DNA from: Variovorax ginsengisoli
GTDB taxonomy: Bacteria; Pseudomonadota; Gammaproteobacteria; Burkholderiales; Burkholderiaceae_C
NCBI RefSeq assembly: GCF_006438845.1
Contig: NZ_RCZJ01000005.1
Span: 124,001-188,000, forward strand
Length of the DNA: 64,000 nt
Direction: 5' to 3'
A model generated the notes under the pieces. The model had not been told where the DNA came from. It ran no database searches and saw only the letters and a program-made list of their open reading frames with translations. The position numbers were made by a program, and so were the translations under genes. Shown piece after piece: positions 25,938 to 34,567 of this stretch; positions within the stretch are counted from its first letter, which is position 1; each line of letters opens with the position of its first letter.

Positions 25938-26088
25938 GGATGGCATCGCGCTGGGGTGGGGTGAATCGGTGCATTCGACCAAGCGTTGCCGTGCGGCGTT
26001 GTCGCCTTGGCACGGGGCTGCGAAGAGCCCCCGCATATAATCAAATGTTGATCTGAAACAAGTTTCTCCACGAGATTGTGCGCGCAAA

Positions 26089-26775
26089 ATGAACAAGTTG
26101 TTGACCACGATGTTTGCCCTTGCTGTCGCTTGCGTGACGCTCTCGGCACAAGCCCAGAAAGTCGCCGGCAGCGTCGAAAACGGGGCCAAGAAAACCGCCA
26201 TGTGCGTGGGTTGCCACGGCATCGTCGGCTACCAGGCCAGCTTCCCGGAGATCCACAAGGTGCCGATGATTGCGGGCCAGAGCGCCACGTACATCACCGC
26301 CGCCCTCACGGCCTACAAGGCCGGCGACCGCAAGCACCCTACGATGCGCGCCATTGCCGATTCGCTCACCGAACAGGACATGGCAGACCTCGCCGCGTAC
26401 TACGCGCAGTTGGGCGTGAAGCCCGAAAGCGCGCCGCCAGACACGCCGGCCAAGCAGCCGAGCGAACGCGTCCAGGCCCTCATCACCCGCGACAAGGACA
26501 ACGCGTGCACCAAGTGCCACGGTGTCAATTTCAACAAGCCCAACGACGGCACGGTGGCCAAGCTGGCCGGTCAGCACGCCGACTACCTGTTCGTCGCGCT
26601 GAAGGCATACAAGGTCGAGAACCATGCCCAGCTCGGTCGTGCCAATGGCGTCATGAGTGGCCAGGCAAAGAAGTTCAGCAATGCCGAACTGAAGGAGCTC
26701 GCCGGCTACATCAGCTCGCTGCCCGGCGAGCTGAAGACGGTGCCGGAATCGCGCTTCCACACGGCGACCCCGTAA
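26089..26775 (+). CDS. Cytochrome c4 (periplasmic dihaem cytochrome c)
   Basis: A 228-residue dihaem c-type cytochrome. It has a signal peptide (LTTMFALAVACVTLSAQAQ), a first haem site CVGCH (Cys39-His43) and a second CTKCH in the C-terminal half, with Met ligands expected in VPMIAGQ and GVMSGQAKKF. The two halves are homologous class I cytochrome folds, as in cytochrome c4. It carries electrons from the bc1 complex to terminal oxidases, so it could feed the caa3 oxidase encoded further along. It is monocistronic: a terminator-like hairpin lies 23 bases after the stop. Confidence 0.92.
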   Translation: MNKLLTTMFALAVACVTLSAQAQKVAGSVENGAKKTAMCVGCHGIVGYQASFPEIHKVPMIAGQSATYITAALTAYKAGDRKHPTMRAIADSLTEQDMADLAAYYAQLGVKPESAPPDTPAKQPSERVQALITRDKDNACTKCHGVNFNKPNDGTVAKLAGQHADYLFVALKAYKVENHAQLGRANGVMSGQAKKFSNAELKELAGYISSLPGELKTVPESRFHTATP

Positions 26776-26797
26776 GTCGCTCGCTTTCCTGATGCAG

Positions 26798-26824
26798 GGC
26801 CCGCCAAGTGCGGGCCTTGTCGTT
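26798..26824 (+). terminator. Terminator-like hairpin after cytochrome c4
   Basis: A 7-bp GC stem (GGCCCGC 26798-26804 with GCGGGCC 26810-26816) and a 5-base loop is followed by a modest T-rich tail (TTGTCGTTT). Its position just behind the c4 stop codon fits intrinsic termination, though the T-tract is broken. Confidence 0.6.
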
Positions 26825-27016
26825 TCCGGTTGGACGAGAGCCTCCGCAGTGGGAGACGCCCGCCTCGGGGAAACCCTTGAATTGTTCGATCAGCGACCGA
26901 ATGCGGGCGATGATCGACCGCGTCGAGCGCGCGTCGACTCGACGCCAGGCCGCACGTCGGCCTACAGTTCCGCCTGCAATTGCGCAGCGCCCGACGACCC
27001 CTTCGACACGACGACC

Positions 27017-27931
27017 ATGACCCTTTCCATCAGTGGCAGCACCCAGGTCTATCTCATCCCGGGCGATCCGGTGCGCAACGTGCGCCTGCCGAGAATGTTC
27101 AATGCGGTGTTCGAACGCTTCGAGATCGACGCCGTGCTGCTGCCGATGCAGGTGCCGCGGCGCGACTTCGCCGTCTTCTTCTCTTCGGCGTTCCTGGCGC
27201 GCAACGTGCGCGGCATGCTGCTGGCGCCGCCGCACAAAGCGCTGGTCATCGATCTGCTCGACGGCTGCGGCCTGATCGGTCGCGTGGCCGGTTCGGTCAA
27301 CGTGGTGCGGCGCACCGACGACAACCGCCTCGAGGGCGACCTGTTCGATGGCGAGGGGCTCATCGGCGCGCTCGACCACTATCGCATCCCCTTTCGCGGC
27401 AAGCGCGTGCTGGTGCTGGGCGCCGGGGTGAGCGCGGCCGCCGTCGGCGTGGCCCTGGTCGAGGGCGGGGAGGTCAACGGGGCGGCGCACGTGGCCTTCT
27501 TCGACACCTCGGCCGGCAAGGCGGCCGGCGTGGCGGCCAAGCTCGATGCCTTCTTCGACGCCGACGTGTCGGCCGTCGACAGCAACGCGCCCGAAGGCTA
27601 CGACCTGGTCGTCAACGCGACGCCGCTCGGCTTGAACGAGGGCGATGCGCTGCCGGTCGACGTCGCGCGCATGGAGCGCCATGCCGCCGTCTTCGATATC
27701 CTGCTGCGCGGCCAGCCCACGCCGCTGGTGCAGGCCGCGCGTGCGCGCGGGCTGAACGCGCAGGCGGGGTTCGAGATGCTGATCCAGCAGATGCCGCACT
27801 ACCTGCGCTACTTCGGCCACGAGCAGGTTGCGCGCGCCCTGAGCAAGGACGCCGACTTCCTGCGCGAGCACATCTACCCGCCCGCCATGCAGGCCGAGAT
27901 CCGGCAGCCATTGCGCTATCACGCCCCCTGA
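27017..27931 (+). CDS. Shikimate/quinate dehydrogenase-like protein (AroE superfamily), copy 1
   Basis: A 304-residue AroE-fold oxidoreductase. The catalytic Lys is kept (LLAPPHKALVIDLL) and the catalytic Asp fits in GDLFDGEGLIGAL. The nucleotide loop is VLVLGAGVSAAAVGVAL and the family VNATPLGL motif is present. Two features set it apart from biosynthetic AroE. The N-terminal SxS that binds the shikimate carboxylate is missing (region VRNVRLPRMFN). The end of strand beta-2 reads FFDTS, an acidic residue that favours NAD over NADP. With the dehydroshikimate dehydratase and pca genes nearby, a catabolic quinate/shikimate dehydrogenase role is likely. The true start is MTLSISGS (27017); upstream in-frame sequence looks non-coding. 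Confidence 0.82.
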   Translation: MTLSISGSTQVYLIPGDPVRNVRLPRMFNAVFERFEIDAVLLPMQVPRRDFAVFFSSAFLARNVRGMLLAPPHKALVIDLLDGCGLIGRVAGSVNVVRRTDDNRLEGDLFDGEGLIGALDHYRIPFRGKRVLVLGAGVSAAAVGVALVEGGEVNGAAHVAFFDTSAGKAAGVAAKLDAFFDADVSAVDSNAPEGYDLVVNATPLGLNEGDALPVDVARMERHAAVFDILLRGQPTPLVQAARARGLNAQAGFEMLIQQMPHYLRYFGHEQVARALSKDADFLREHIYPPAMQAEIRQPLRYHAP

Positions 27932-27974
27932 GGCGCGACGTCCCTTCTGTACCTGATCGTCCCCGACCCTCTTC

Positions 27975-28808
27975 ATGATTTCCGGCAAGACCACCTTGAT
28001 CGCCCACCTGGGCTACCCGACCGAAGCCTTCAAGGCGCCGATGATTTACAACCCCTGGTTCGACAAGCAGGGCATCGACGCGGTGGTGGTGCCGATGGGC
28101 GTGAAGCCAGACACCTATGCCACGGTGCTGCGCTCGCTGTTTCAGCTGACGAACATTCGCGGCGCGCTGGTCACCATGCCGCACAAGATCGCAACGATGG
28201 CGCTCATGGACGAAGTGACGCCGACCGCGCGCATCGCCGGTGCCTGCAACGCCATCCTGCTGCGGCCCGACGGCACGCTGTTGGGCGACCAGTTCGACGG
28301 CGCGGGTTTCGTCCGTGGCGTCGAACGCAAGGGCCGGCTGTTCAAGGGCACCCGCGTGCTGGTGTCCGGCACCGGTGGTGTGGGCTCGGCCATCGCAGCG
28401 TCCATCGCCACCGCAGGCGCGGCCGAGATCATGCTGTTCGATACCAGCGATGCCTCGGCGCAGGCCCTGGCCGGACGCCTGCGCGAACACCACCCGTCAC
28501 TGACCGTGCGTACCGGCTCGAAGGATCCGGCCGGCTTCGACGTCGTCGTGAACGCCACGCCGCTGGGCATGAAGGACGGCGACCCGTTGCCCTTCGACGT
28601 GGACCGCATCGCCCCCGACACCTTCGTCGGCGAGGTCGTGATGAAGTCGGAGTACACACCGCTGCTGCACGCGGCCAAGGCCAAGGGCTGCGCAGTGCAG
28701 GTCGGCACCGACATGCTGTTCGAGATGATCCCGGCCTATCTGGAGTTCTTCGGCTTCGGTCCCGCGTCGCCGGACGAGCTGCGGGCCACTGCGCAGCTGC
28801 GCTATTGA
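27975..28808 (+). CDS. Shikimate/quinate dehydrogenase-like protein (AroE superfamily), copy 2
   Basis: A 277-residue paralogue of the preceding gene, 43 bases downstream and co-directional. The catalytic Lys is in VTMPHKIATMALM and the Asp in GDQFDGAGFVRGV. The nucleotide loop is VLVSGTGGVGSAIAASIA, beta-2 ends LFDTS (Asp, NAD-type), and VVNATPLGMKDGDPLP carries the family motif. As in copy 1, the SxS carboxylate-binding pair is absent (TEAFKAPMIYN). It most likely oxidises shikimate, quinate or a related compound to feed protocatechuate formation. The division of labour with copy 1 (quinate versus shikimate, or one structural partner) cannot be decided from sequence. Confidence 0.84.
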   Translation: MISGKTTLIAHLGYPTEAFKAPMIYNPWFDKQGIDAVVVPMGVKPDTYATVLRSLFQLTNIRGALVTMPHKIATMALMDEVTPTARIAGACNAILLRPDGTLLGDQFDGAGFVRGVERKGRLFKGTRVLVSGTGGVGSAIAASIATAGAAEIMLFDTSDASAQALAGRLREHHPSLTVRTGSKDPAGFDVVVNATPLGMKDGDPLPFDVDRIAPDTFVGEVVMKSEYTPLLHAAKAKGCAVQVGTDMLFEMIPAYLEFFGFGPASPDELRATAQLRY

Positions 28809-28814
28809 GCGCTG

Positions 28815-29594
28815 TTAGATGATCGGCCGCATGGCTTCCGCCACCTCGCGCAGCACCGGCAGCAGCTTCTTCGTCAAATCATCGCCCGGATAGACCTGCC
28901 GCTGCACCGTCACGCTCAGCGCGTACTGGCAGCGGCCCTTGCGGTCCTTCAGCGCGACGGCCAGGCCGCTGAGGCCGACGTTGAGGTGCTGCTCGGCCTG
29001 CCAAAAATCGAGCTGCCGTGCCGCCAGAACGCTCTCGCGGAAGCGGGCCGCATCGACCGGCGCGGCGCCGGTGAAACTGGCGAAGTCGTGCGCGGCAATC
29101 CATTCGTCGAGCGCCGCGTCGTCGAAAGCCGACAGCAGCACGAAGCCCTGCGACACCACATGCGCTGGCACCCGCGCGCCGGGGTGGAAGCCGATCGACA
29201 CCATGCGCGGCGCATTGCTCCGCGCCAGGTAAACCACCTCGTGGCCGTCCAGCGCACCGACGTTGAGCGTTTCGCCGCACTGCATCGAGGCCCGCTGGAT
29301 GTACGGCTGCACCAGCCGCGGCACCCGCGCGCCTTCGAGGTAGGCCTGCCCCAACCGCAGCACGCGCGGCAGCAGCCAGTAGTACTTGCCGTCGGTTGCG
29401 GCGTAGCCGTAGTGCACCAGGCTCAGCAGGTAGCGGCGGGCGGCGGTGCGCGTCAGGCCCGCATGCTCGCCGGCTTCGGTGGCGGTCATGCGGGTGCGCT
29501 CGTCGGTGAAGACCTCGATCACGCGCAGCCCCTTGCCCAGGCCTTCGATGAGGAGCTTGCGGTCGATCGGCGCGGGGTTGTCGGTGGTGGTCAT
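28815..29594 (-). CDS. IclR family transcriptional regulator (of the hydroaromatic module)
   Basis: A 259-residue regulator with an N-terminal winged helix-turn-helix (MTATEAGEHAGLTRTAARRY, about residues 36-55) and a C-terminal IclR effector domain (GETLNVGALDGHEVVYLARS, LSGLAVALKDRKGRCQYALS). Regulators of this PcaU/PobR/PcaR type respond to aromatic or hydroaromatic acids. It lies between the dehydrogenase pair (convergent) and the dehydroshikimate dehydratase gene (divergent, 139 bases apart), which makes it the likely local regulator. The effector is unknown; quinate, dehydroshikimate or protocatechuate are candidates. Confidence 0.88.
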   Translation of the reverse strand: MTTTDNPAPIDRKLLIEGLGKGLRVIEVFTDERTRMTATEAGEHAGLTRTAARRYLLSLVHYGYAATDGKYYWLLPRVLRLGQAYLEGARVPRLVQPYIQRASMQCGETLNVGALDGHEVVYLARSNAPRMVSIGFHPGARVPAHVVSQGFVLLSAFDDAALDEWIAAHDFASFTGAAPVDAARFRESVLAARQLDFWQAEQHLNVGLSGLAVALKDRKGRCQYALSVTVQRQVYPGDDLTKKLLPVLREVAEAMRPII

Positions 29595-29733
29595 GGCCTA
29601 GGTGTAACCCGAGTTTCGTGCGTATTCTGAACGCATGCGGTCGATCATCGATCGCGTGCGAGCGGTCCATCGTTGTTCTCGGCAGCGCGCGTTCCTACAG
29701 TCGGGACATGACCACCTGCCGCCACGCCTGACC

Positions 29734-31608
29734 ATGCACCGCTCGATCGCCACGGTGTCGCTCAGCGGCACGCTGCCCCAGAAGCTCGAAGCCATCGCTG
29801 CCGCCGGCTTCGATGGCTTCGAGCTGTTCGAGCACGACTTCATCCAGTTCAACGGCTCGGCCGCCACGCTGGGCACCATCGCGCGCGACCTCGGCCTGTC
29901 GGTCGATCTGTACCAGCCGTTCCGGGATTTCGAGGCGATGCCTGAACTGCAGTTCCGCCGCAGCCTGGAGCGCGCCGAGCGCAAATTCGACCTGATGCAG
30001 GCCATGGGCGCGCCGCTGGTGCTGTGCTGCTCCAACACCTCGCCGCTGGCCATGGACGACCCGGCGCGCGCCGCCGCCCAACTGCATGCGCTGGCCGAGC
30101 GCGCCGCGCAACGTGGCCTGCGTGTCGGCTTCGAGGCGCTGGCCTGGGGCCGCCACACCTCCCGGTACGGCCAGGCCTGGGACATCGTGCGCCGCGCCGA
30201 TCATCCGAGCCTCGGCCTGATCCTCGACAGCTTCCACACGCTCTCGCTGAAGGACGACCCGGCCGGCATCGCCGACATTCCCGGCGAGAAGATCTTCTTC
30301 CTGCAGATGGCCGACGCGCCGCTGATGGCCATGGACGTGCTGCAGTGGGCACGCCATCACCGCTCGTTCCCAGGGCAGGGCGACTTCGATGTCGTCACCT
30401 TTCTCGAAAAGACGCTGCGCGCCGGCTACACCGGCCCGCTGTCGCTGGAGATCTTCAACGACGTCTTCCGCGAAACGCCCAACCGGCGCACCGCGGTCGA
30501 TGCGATGCGCTCGCTGCTCAACCTCGAAAGCCAGGTGCGCGAGCGCCTGGACCACGCACTGCCCGCCGAGGTCGCACTGTTCAGCCCGCCGCCGCTGCCG
30601 GATCTTTCGGGCATCTCGTTCATCGAGTTCGCGGTCGACGAGGCCGCCGCCGTGGCGCTGGGTACGCTGCTGCAGCAGCTCGGTTTTCGCCGCGTCGGCC
30701 GGCACCGCTCCAAGGCCGTGGTGCTGTACCGCCAGGGCGACGTGCACCTCATCGTCAATGCCCAGCCCGACTCGTTCGCACGCGAGCGCTTCGATGCGCA
30801 CGGCGCTTCCGTCTGCGCGCTGGGACTGCGCACGGACGCGCCCGAGGCGGCAGCGGAGCGCGCTGTCGCGATGCGTTCGCAGCCGCACCACAGCCCGGTC
30901 GGGCCGGGCGAAGCGCGGGTGCCCGCGACGGTGGCGCCGGGCGGCAACTTGGTGCACTTCGTGGCGAGCGCGCTGGGCCGCGACGGGCTGTATGCCGCGG
31001 ACTTCGTGTTGGACGACGACGGCCCTGGCGCCGCAGATGCCGGCCTGCAGGCAATCGACCATGTCGCGCTCGGCCTGGACATCGACCAGCTCGACACTTG
31101 GGTGCTGTTCTCGCGCGCGGTCCTCGGTCTCGAGCCCGGCGAAAGCCTCGAACTGGCCGACCCCTTCGGCCTCATTCGCAGCCGCGGTGTCGCCAACGCC
31201 GAGCGCAGCGTGCGCCTGGTGCTCAACGTGTCGCTGAGCCAGCGCACGCGCACCGCGCGAACCCTTCGCAAGAGCGGCGGCGGGGCCGTGCACCACATCG
31301 CGTTGCGCTGCGACGATATCTTCGCGAGCGTGGCGCAACTGCGTGCCAACGGTGCGGCCTTCGTGCCGATCTCCGGCAACTATTACGACGATCTCGCCAC
31401 CCGCATCGACCTCGATGGGGGGCTGATCGAACGCATGCGTGAGTCCGGCGTGCTGTTCGACCGCTCGCCCGCCGGCGACTACCTCCACATCTACACCGAG
31501 AGCTTCGAGAACGGCTTGTTCTTCGAGGTGGTGCAACGCGTCGACGGCTACGACGCGTACGGCGCGATCAACGCCCCCGCACGCATGGCATCACAGGCCC
31601 AGTCATGA
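29734..31608 (+). CDS. quiC: 3-dehydroshikimate dehydratase (QuiC type; TIM barrel fused to HPPD-like domain)
   Basis: A 624-residue two-domain enzyme. Residues 1-280 form an AP-endonuclease-type TIM barrel and about 300-610 a vicinal-oxygen-chelate domain related to 4-hydroxyphenylpyruvate dioxygenase. The barrel keeps four metal-binding residues in the QuiC1 arrangement: Glu134 (VGFEALAWG), Asp165 (LGLILDSFH), Gln191 (FFLQMAD) and Glu239 (LSLEIFND). It converts 3-dehydroshikimate to protocatechuate. Automatic annotation often calls this protein sugar phosphate isomerase/4-hydroxyphenylpyruvate dioxygenase. ATG 29734 is chosen because upstream frame sequence is interrupted or non-coding. It is divergent from the IclR gene and overlaps the frame leading to the MFS gene. 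Confidence 0.9.
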   Translation: MHRSIATVSLSGTLPQKLEAIAAAGFDGFELFEHDFIQFNGSAATLGTIARDLGLSVDLYQPFRDFEAMPELQFRRSLERAERKFDLMQAMGAPLVLCCSNTSPLAMDDPARAAAQLHALAERAAQRGLRVGFEALAWGRHTSRYGQAWDIVRRADHPSLGLILDSFHTLSLKDDPAGIADIPGEKIFFLQMADAPLMAMDVLQWARHHRSFPGQGDFDVVTFLEKTLRAGYTGPLSLEIFNDVFRETPNRRTAVDAMRSLLNLESQVRERLDHALPAEVALFSPPPLPDLSGISFIEFAVDEAAAVALGTLLQQLGFRRVGRHRSKAVVLYRQGDVHLIVNAQPDSFARERFDAHGASVCALGLRTDAPEAAAERAVAMRSQPHHSPVGPGEARVPATVAPGGNLVHFVASALGRDGLYAADFVLDDDGPGAADAGLQAIDHVALGLDIDQLDTWVLFSRAVLGLEPGESLELADPFGLIRSRGVANAERSVRLVLNVSLSQRTRTARTLRKSGGGAVHHIALRCDDIFASVAQLRANGAAFVPISGNYYDDLATRIDLDGGLIERMRESGVLFDRSPAGDYLHIYTESFENGLFFEVVQRVDGYDAYGAINAPARMASQAQS

Positions 31609-31640
31609 CAACCCGAACCATTGACCAGGAGAGACATTCC

Positions 31641-33053
31641 ATGAGCAGCAACCGTTTATCCGGCGAGCCGCAAGGCAAGCACCAGTCCAGAAAGGCCACC
31701 GCCAGCGGGTGGATCGGCTCGGCGCTGGAGTACTACGACTTCTTCATCTACGCCACGGCCGCGGCGCTGATCTTCCCGCAGATCTTCTTTCCGAAGGGTG
31801 ATCCGCAGATCGCGATCATCGCGTCGCTCGCCACCTACGGCGTGGGCTACGTGGCACGGCCGATCGGCGCGCTGGTGCTCGGCCACTGGGGCGACACGCA
31901 CGGCCGCAAGCACGTGCTGCTCGTCTGCATGTTCCTGATGGGCTTCTCGACCGTGGCCGTCGGCCTGCTGCCGACCTACGACCAGGTCGGCTTGTGGGCG
32001 CCCGCGCTGCTGGTGCTGATGCGCCTGATCCAGGGCTTCGCGGTGGCCGGTGAAATTTCCGGCGCCAGTTCGATGATCCTCGAGCACGCGCCCTTCGGGC
32101 GACGCGGCTTCTTTGCCAGCTTCACGCTGCAGGGCGTGCAGGCCGGCCAGATCCTGGCAGCGGCCGTGTTCCTGCCGCTCGCGCACTACATGGACAAGGA
32201 CGCCTTCAACAGCTGGGGCTGGCGCATCCCGTTCCTGCTGAGCTTCCTGGTGATCGTCGCGGGTTACATCATTCGACGCGAGGTCCATGAGACGCCGGCC
32301 TTCGCCGAAGTCGACAAGAGCGGCAAGGTGCCCAAGGCACCCGTGATCCAGGCCGTGACCGAGAGCTGGCGCGACATGCTGCGCGTGCTGCTGTGCTCGC
32401 TGATGAACGTGATTCCCGTGGTGGCCACCATCTTCGGCGCGGCCTACGCGGTGCAGCCCGGCTACGGCATCAACTTCGAGAAGGACGTGTACCTCTGGAT
32501 CCCGGTGGTCGGCAACATCGTGGCCGTGATCGTGATTCCTTTCGTCGGCAACCTGTCGGACAAGGTCGGCCGCCGCCTACCCATCGCCATCGGCGCGCTC
32601 GGCTCGGGCCTGCTGGCCTTCGGCTACCTGTACGCCATCAGCATCCACAACATGCCGCTGGCCTTCGTGATGTCGATCCTGATGTGGGGCGTGGTCTACC
32701 AGGGCTACAACGCCGTGTTTCCGAGCTTCTACCCGGAGATGTTCCCGACGCGCACGCGCGTCTCGGGCATGGCCATTTCACAGAACATCGGCACCGCCAT
32801 CACCGCGCTGCTGCCGGCCCTGTTCGTCGCCGTGGCGCCGCCCGGCGCCGCCAACATCCCGCTGACCATCGGTGCCATCACGCTGGCCATCTGCGCCATC
32901 GCAGCTGTCTCCGCCCTCACCGCGCGTGAAACCTTCCGCGTTCAGATGAAGGATCTGGGCAATGTCGATGCGGTGCCGGTGCCCGCGGCCGAGTACGAGC
33001 GCCTGCGCGCTCAGGCCATGGACGACGGCCGCATGACGCGCGCCACCGCCTGA
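31641..33053 (+). CDS. MHS-type MFS transporter, probable hydroaromatic/aromatic acid:H+ symporter
   Basis: A 470-residue, 12-helix major facilitator of the metabolite:H+ symporter family. The signature is present: SALEYYDFFIYATAAALIF in helix 1, GHWGDTHGRKHVL in loop 2-3, RLIQGFAVAGEISGASSMI in helix 4, and LSDKVGRRLPI in the second repeat. ShiA (shikimate) and ProP/KgtP-type carriers belong here. ATG 31641 has AGGAGA eight bases upstream. It follows quiC by 32 bases and ends at a bidirectional terminator shared with pcaG, which supports quinate, shikimate or protocatechuate uptake as its function. The substrate is inferred from context. Confidence 0.86.
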   Translation: MSSNRLSGEPQGKHQSRKATASGWIGSALEYYDFFIYATAAALIFPQIFFPKGDPQIAIIASLATYGVGYVARPIGALVLGHWGDTHGRKHVLLVCMFLMGFSTVAVGLLPTYDQVGLWAPALLVLMRLIQGFAVAGEISGASSMILEHAPFGRRGFFASFTLQGVQAGQILAAAVFLPLAHYMDKDAFNSWGWRIPFLLSFLVIVAGYIIRREVHETPAFAEVDKSGKVPKAPVIQAVTESWRDMLRVLLCSLMNVIPVVATIFGAAYAVQPGYGINFEKDVYLWIPVVGNIVAVIVIPFVGNLSDKVGRRLPIAIGALGSGLLAFGYLYAISIHNMPLAFVMSILMWGVVYQGYNAVFPSFYPEMFPTRTRVSGMAISQNIGTAITALLPALFVAVAPPGAANIPLTIGAITLAICAIAAVSALTARETFRVQMKDLGNVDAVPVPAAEYERLRAQAMDDGRMTRATA

Positions 33054-33069
33054 CGCGAACGCCATGAAA

Positions 33070-33101
33070 AAAAGGGGCGCACCGCAAGGTGCGCCCCTTT
33101 T
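33070..33101. terminator. Bidirectional terminator between the MFS gene and pcaG
   Basis: A 14-bp perfect stem (33070-33083 with 33088-33101) and a GCAA loop, with A-run on one side and T-run on the other. It serves both convergent transcripts. Confidence 0.9.
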
Positions 33102-33118
33102 GCTTTGGGGGAGGCGAC

Positions 33119-33724
33119 TCAGACGTCGAAGAACACCGTCTCGTCCGCGCCCTGCATGTGGATGTCGAAGCGGTAGAGCACCGCGCCGTCTTGCTCCACG
33201 CGCTGGGCGATCAGCGTCTTGCGGCGCGCGTCGGGCACGCTCTTGAGCACCGCGTCTTCGGCGTTGGCCGCAGCCTCGTCGCTGAAGTAGATGCGCGTGA
33301 AGGCATGCACCAGCAGGCCGCGCATCATCACGATGACGTTGATGTGCGGCGCCTCGCCCGGCGCTTCGGCGCCCGGCTTGACGGTGTGGAACACGAAGCG
33401 CTTCTGCGCATCGGTGCCGGTGCCGCAACGGCCGAAGGCGCGGAAACCGCGCGCCTGCGCATCGTCGACCGACTGCGGATAGCGGCCTTCGCCGTCGGGC
33501 TGGCTGATCTCGACCATCGCGTCGAAGATCGCATTGCCGTCGCCGTCGAACACGCGGCCTTCGAGCCGGATGCGCTCGCCGACCGCATCGTCCCGTGCGA
33601 CGGTCGCGTCGAACGGCTGGTCGAAGTCGTAGCCATACTGCGTGGCCGTGAGTCCGTAGGCGAAGTAGGGGCCGACCGTCTGCGACGGGGTCTGGCCGAA
33701 GTTGGTTTCCAGTGCGCTCATCAT
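33119..33724 (-). CDS. pcaG: Protocatechuate 3,4-dioxygenase alpha subunit
   Basis: A 201-residue subunit of the intradiol ring-cleaving dioxygenase that opens protocatechuate to 3-carboxy-cis,cis-muconate. The N-terminal TPSQTVGPYFAYGLT motif, the internal ISQPDGEGRYPQ, PHINVIVMMRGLL and the end MQGADETVFFDV are typical of PcaG. The alpha chain has lost the iron ligands, as usual. MM start at 33724 with AGGAG nine bases upstream. It follows pcaH with a 17-base gap in the same operon and ends at the bidirectional terminator. Confidence 0.95.
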   Translation of the reverse strand: MMSALETNFGQTPSQTVGPYFAYGLTATQYGYDFDQPFDATVARDDAVGERIRLEGRVFDGDGNAIFDAMVEISQPDGEGRYPQSVDDAQARGFRAFGRCGTGTDAQKRFVFHTVKPGAEAPGEAPHINVIVMMRGLLVHAFTRIYFSDEAAANAEDAVLKSVPDARRKTLIAQRVEQDGAVLYRFDIHMQGADETVFFDV

Positions 33725-33741
33725 GGTGGGAGTCTCCTGCT

Positions 33742-34473
33742 TCAGCGGTTTTCGAAAGGCGTCTCGTCGGCACCGCGCAGCACGATGTCGAACTGATAGC
33801 CCAGCGCGTAGTCGGGCTCGGTGATGTCGAGGCTGAAGTCGGCGATCAGGCGGTTGCGGTACTTCTCGGGCGTGCCGGTGACCATCGGGTCGTACTGCAG
33901 CAGCGGGTCGCCGGGAAAGTACATCTGCGTCACCAGCCGGCTCGCGAAATGCTGGCCGAAGAGCGACAGGTGAATGTGCTGCGGTCGCCACGCGTTGGGG
34001 TGGTTGCCCCATGGGTAGGCGCCGGGCTTGATGGTGAGGAAGCGGTAGCGGCCCTCGTCGTCGGTCAGGCAGCGGCCGGCACCGAGGAAGTTCGGGTCGA
34101 GCGGCGCGTCGTGCTGGTCGACCTTGTGCACGTAGCGGCCCGACGCGTTGGCCTGCCACAGCTCGACCAGCGTGTTGCGCACCGGCCGCTTGCGCTCGTC
34201 GAGCACCTGGCCGGTGAGGATCATGCGTTCGCCGATCGGCTCGCCGTTGCGGCGCGCATTGCGCGTGAGGTCGTTGTCGAACTCGCCGATGCTGCCGTGG
34301 CCGTAGACCGGTTGCTGCAACTCCCCGAGGGAGGCCTTCAACGGTACGAGCGGCTGCAGTGGGCCGCGCTTCATCGTCGACTTGTAGCCGGGGTAGATGT
34401 ACGCGGGGTGGCTTTCCCAGTCGCGCGGGTCGAGCGTGGTCAGGGCGGCGCCAGGGGCGGCAGGTCGGTTCAT
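33742..34473 (-). CDS. pcaH: Protocatechuate 3,4-dioxygenase beta subunit
   Basis: A 243-residue catalytic subunit that holds the Fe(III). The non-haem iron ligands are visible as Tyr in ASGRYVHKVDQHD, Tyr in KPGAYPWGNHPNAWRPQH, and two His in RPQHIHLSLFG. The N terminus carries the beta-specific YIYPGYKSTMKRGP. ATG 34473 (MNRPAAPG) is preferred over ATG 34485 because GGAG lies six bases upstream of it. It is first in the pcaHG operon, divergent from pcaQ with a 94-base intergenic region. Confidence 0.96.
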   Translation of the reverse strand: MNRPAAPGAALTTLDPRDWESHPAYIYPGYKSTMKRGPLQPLVPLKASLGELQQPVYGHGSIGEFDNDLTRNARRNGEPIGERMILTGQVLDERKRPVRNTLVELWQANASGRYVHKVDQHDAPLDPNFLGAGRCLTDDEGRYRFLTIKPGAYPWGNHPNAWRPQHIHLSLFGQHFASRLVTQMYFPGDPLLQYDPMVTGTPEKYRNRLIADFSLDITEPDYALGYQFDIVLRGADETPFENR

Positions 34474-34567
34474 GGGGGTCTCCATCGTCGGGAAGCTCGC
34501 ACTCTATTCATGCCAAGCGATGATGTAAATTGACCATTTGATGAATTTGCATAACCAGGGGTAATTA
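34474..34567. promoter_or_regulatory. pcaHG/pcaQ intergenic region with candidate PcaQ operator
   Basis: The region between divergent pcaH and pcaQ contains ATAACC (34551-34556), four bases, then GTAATT (34561-34566), directly before the pcaQ start at 34568. This resembles the ATAACC-N4-GGTTAT-type PcaQ site of alpha-proteobacteria as I remember it, with an imperfect right half. AAATT and AATTT half-sites flank the middle of the AT-rich stretch. A LysR site overlapping its own gene start would fit autoregulation. The match is partial. Confidence 0.45.

Noticed and set aside
29734..31608. 4-hydroxyphenylpyruvate dioxygenase of tyrosine breakdown
   Set aside because: Only the C-terminal domain resembles HPPD. 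The TIM-barrel half with Glu134/Asp165/Gln191/Glu239 and the pca context identify a dehydroshikimate dehydratase.
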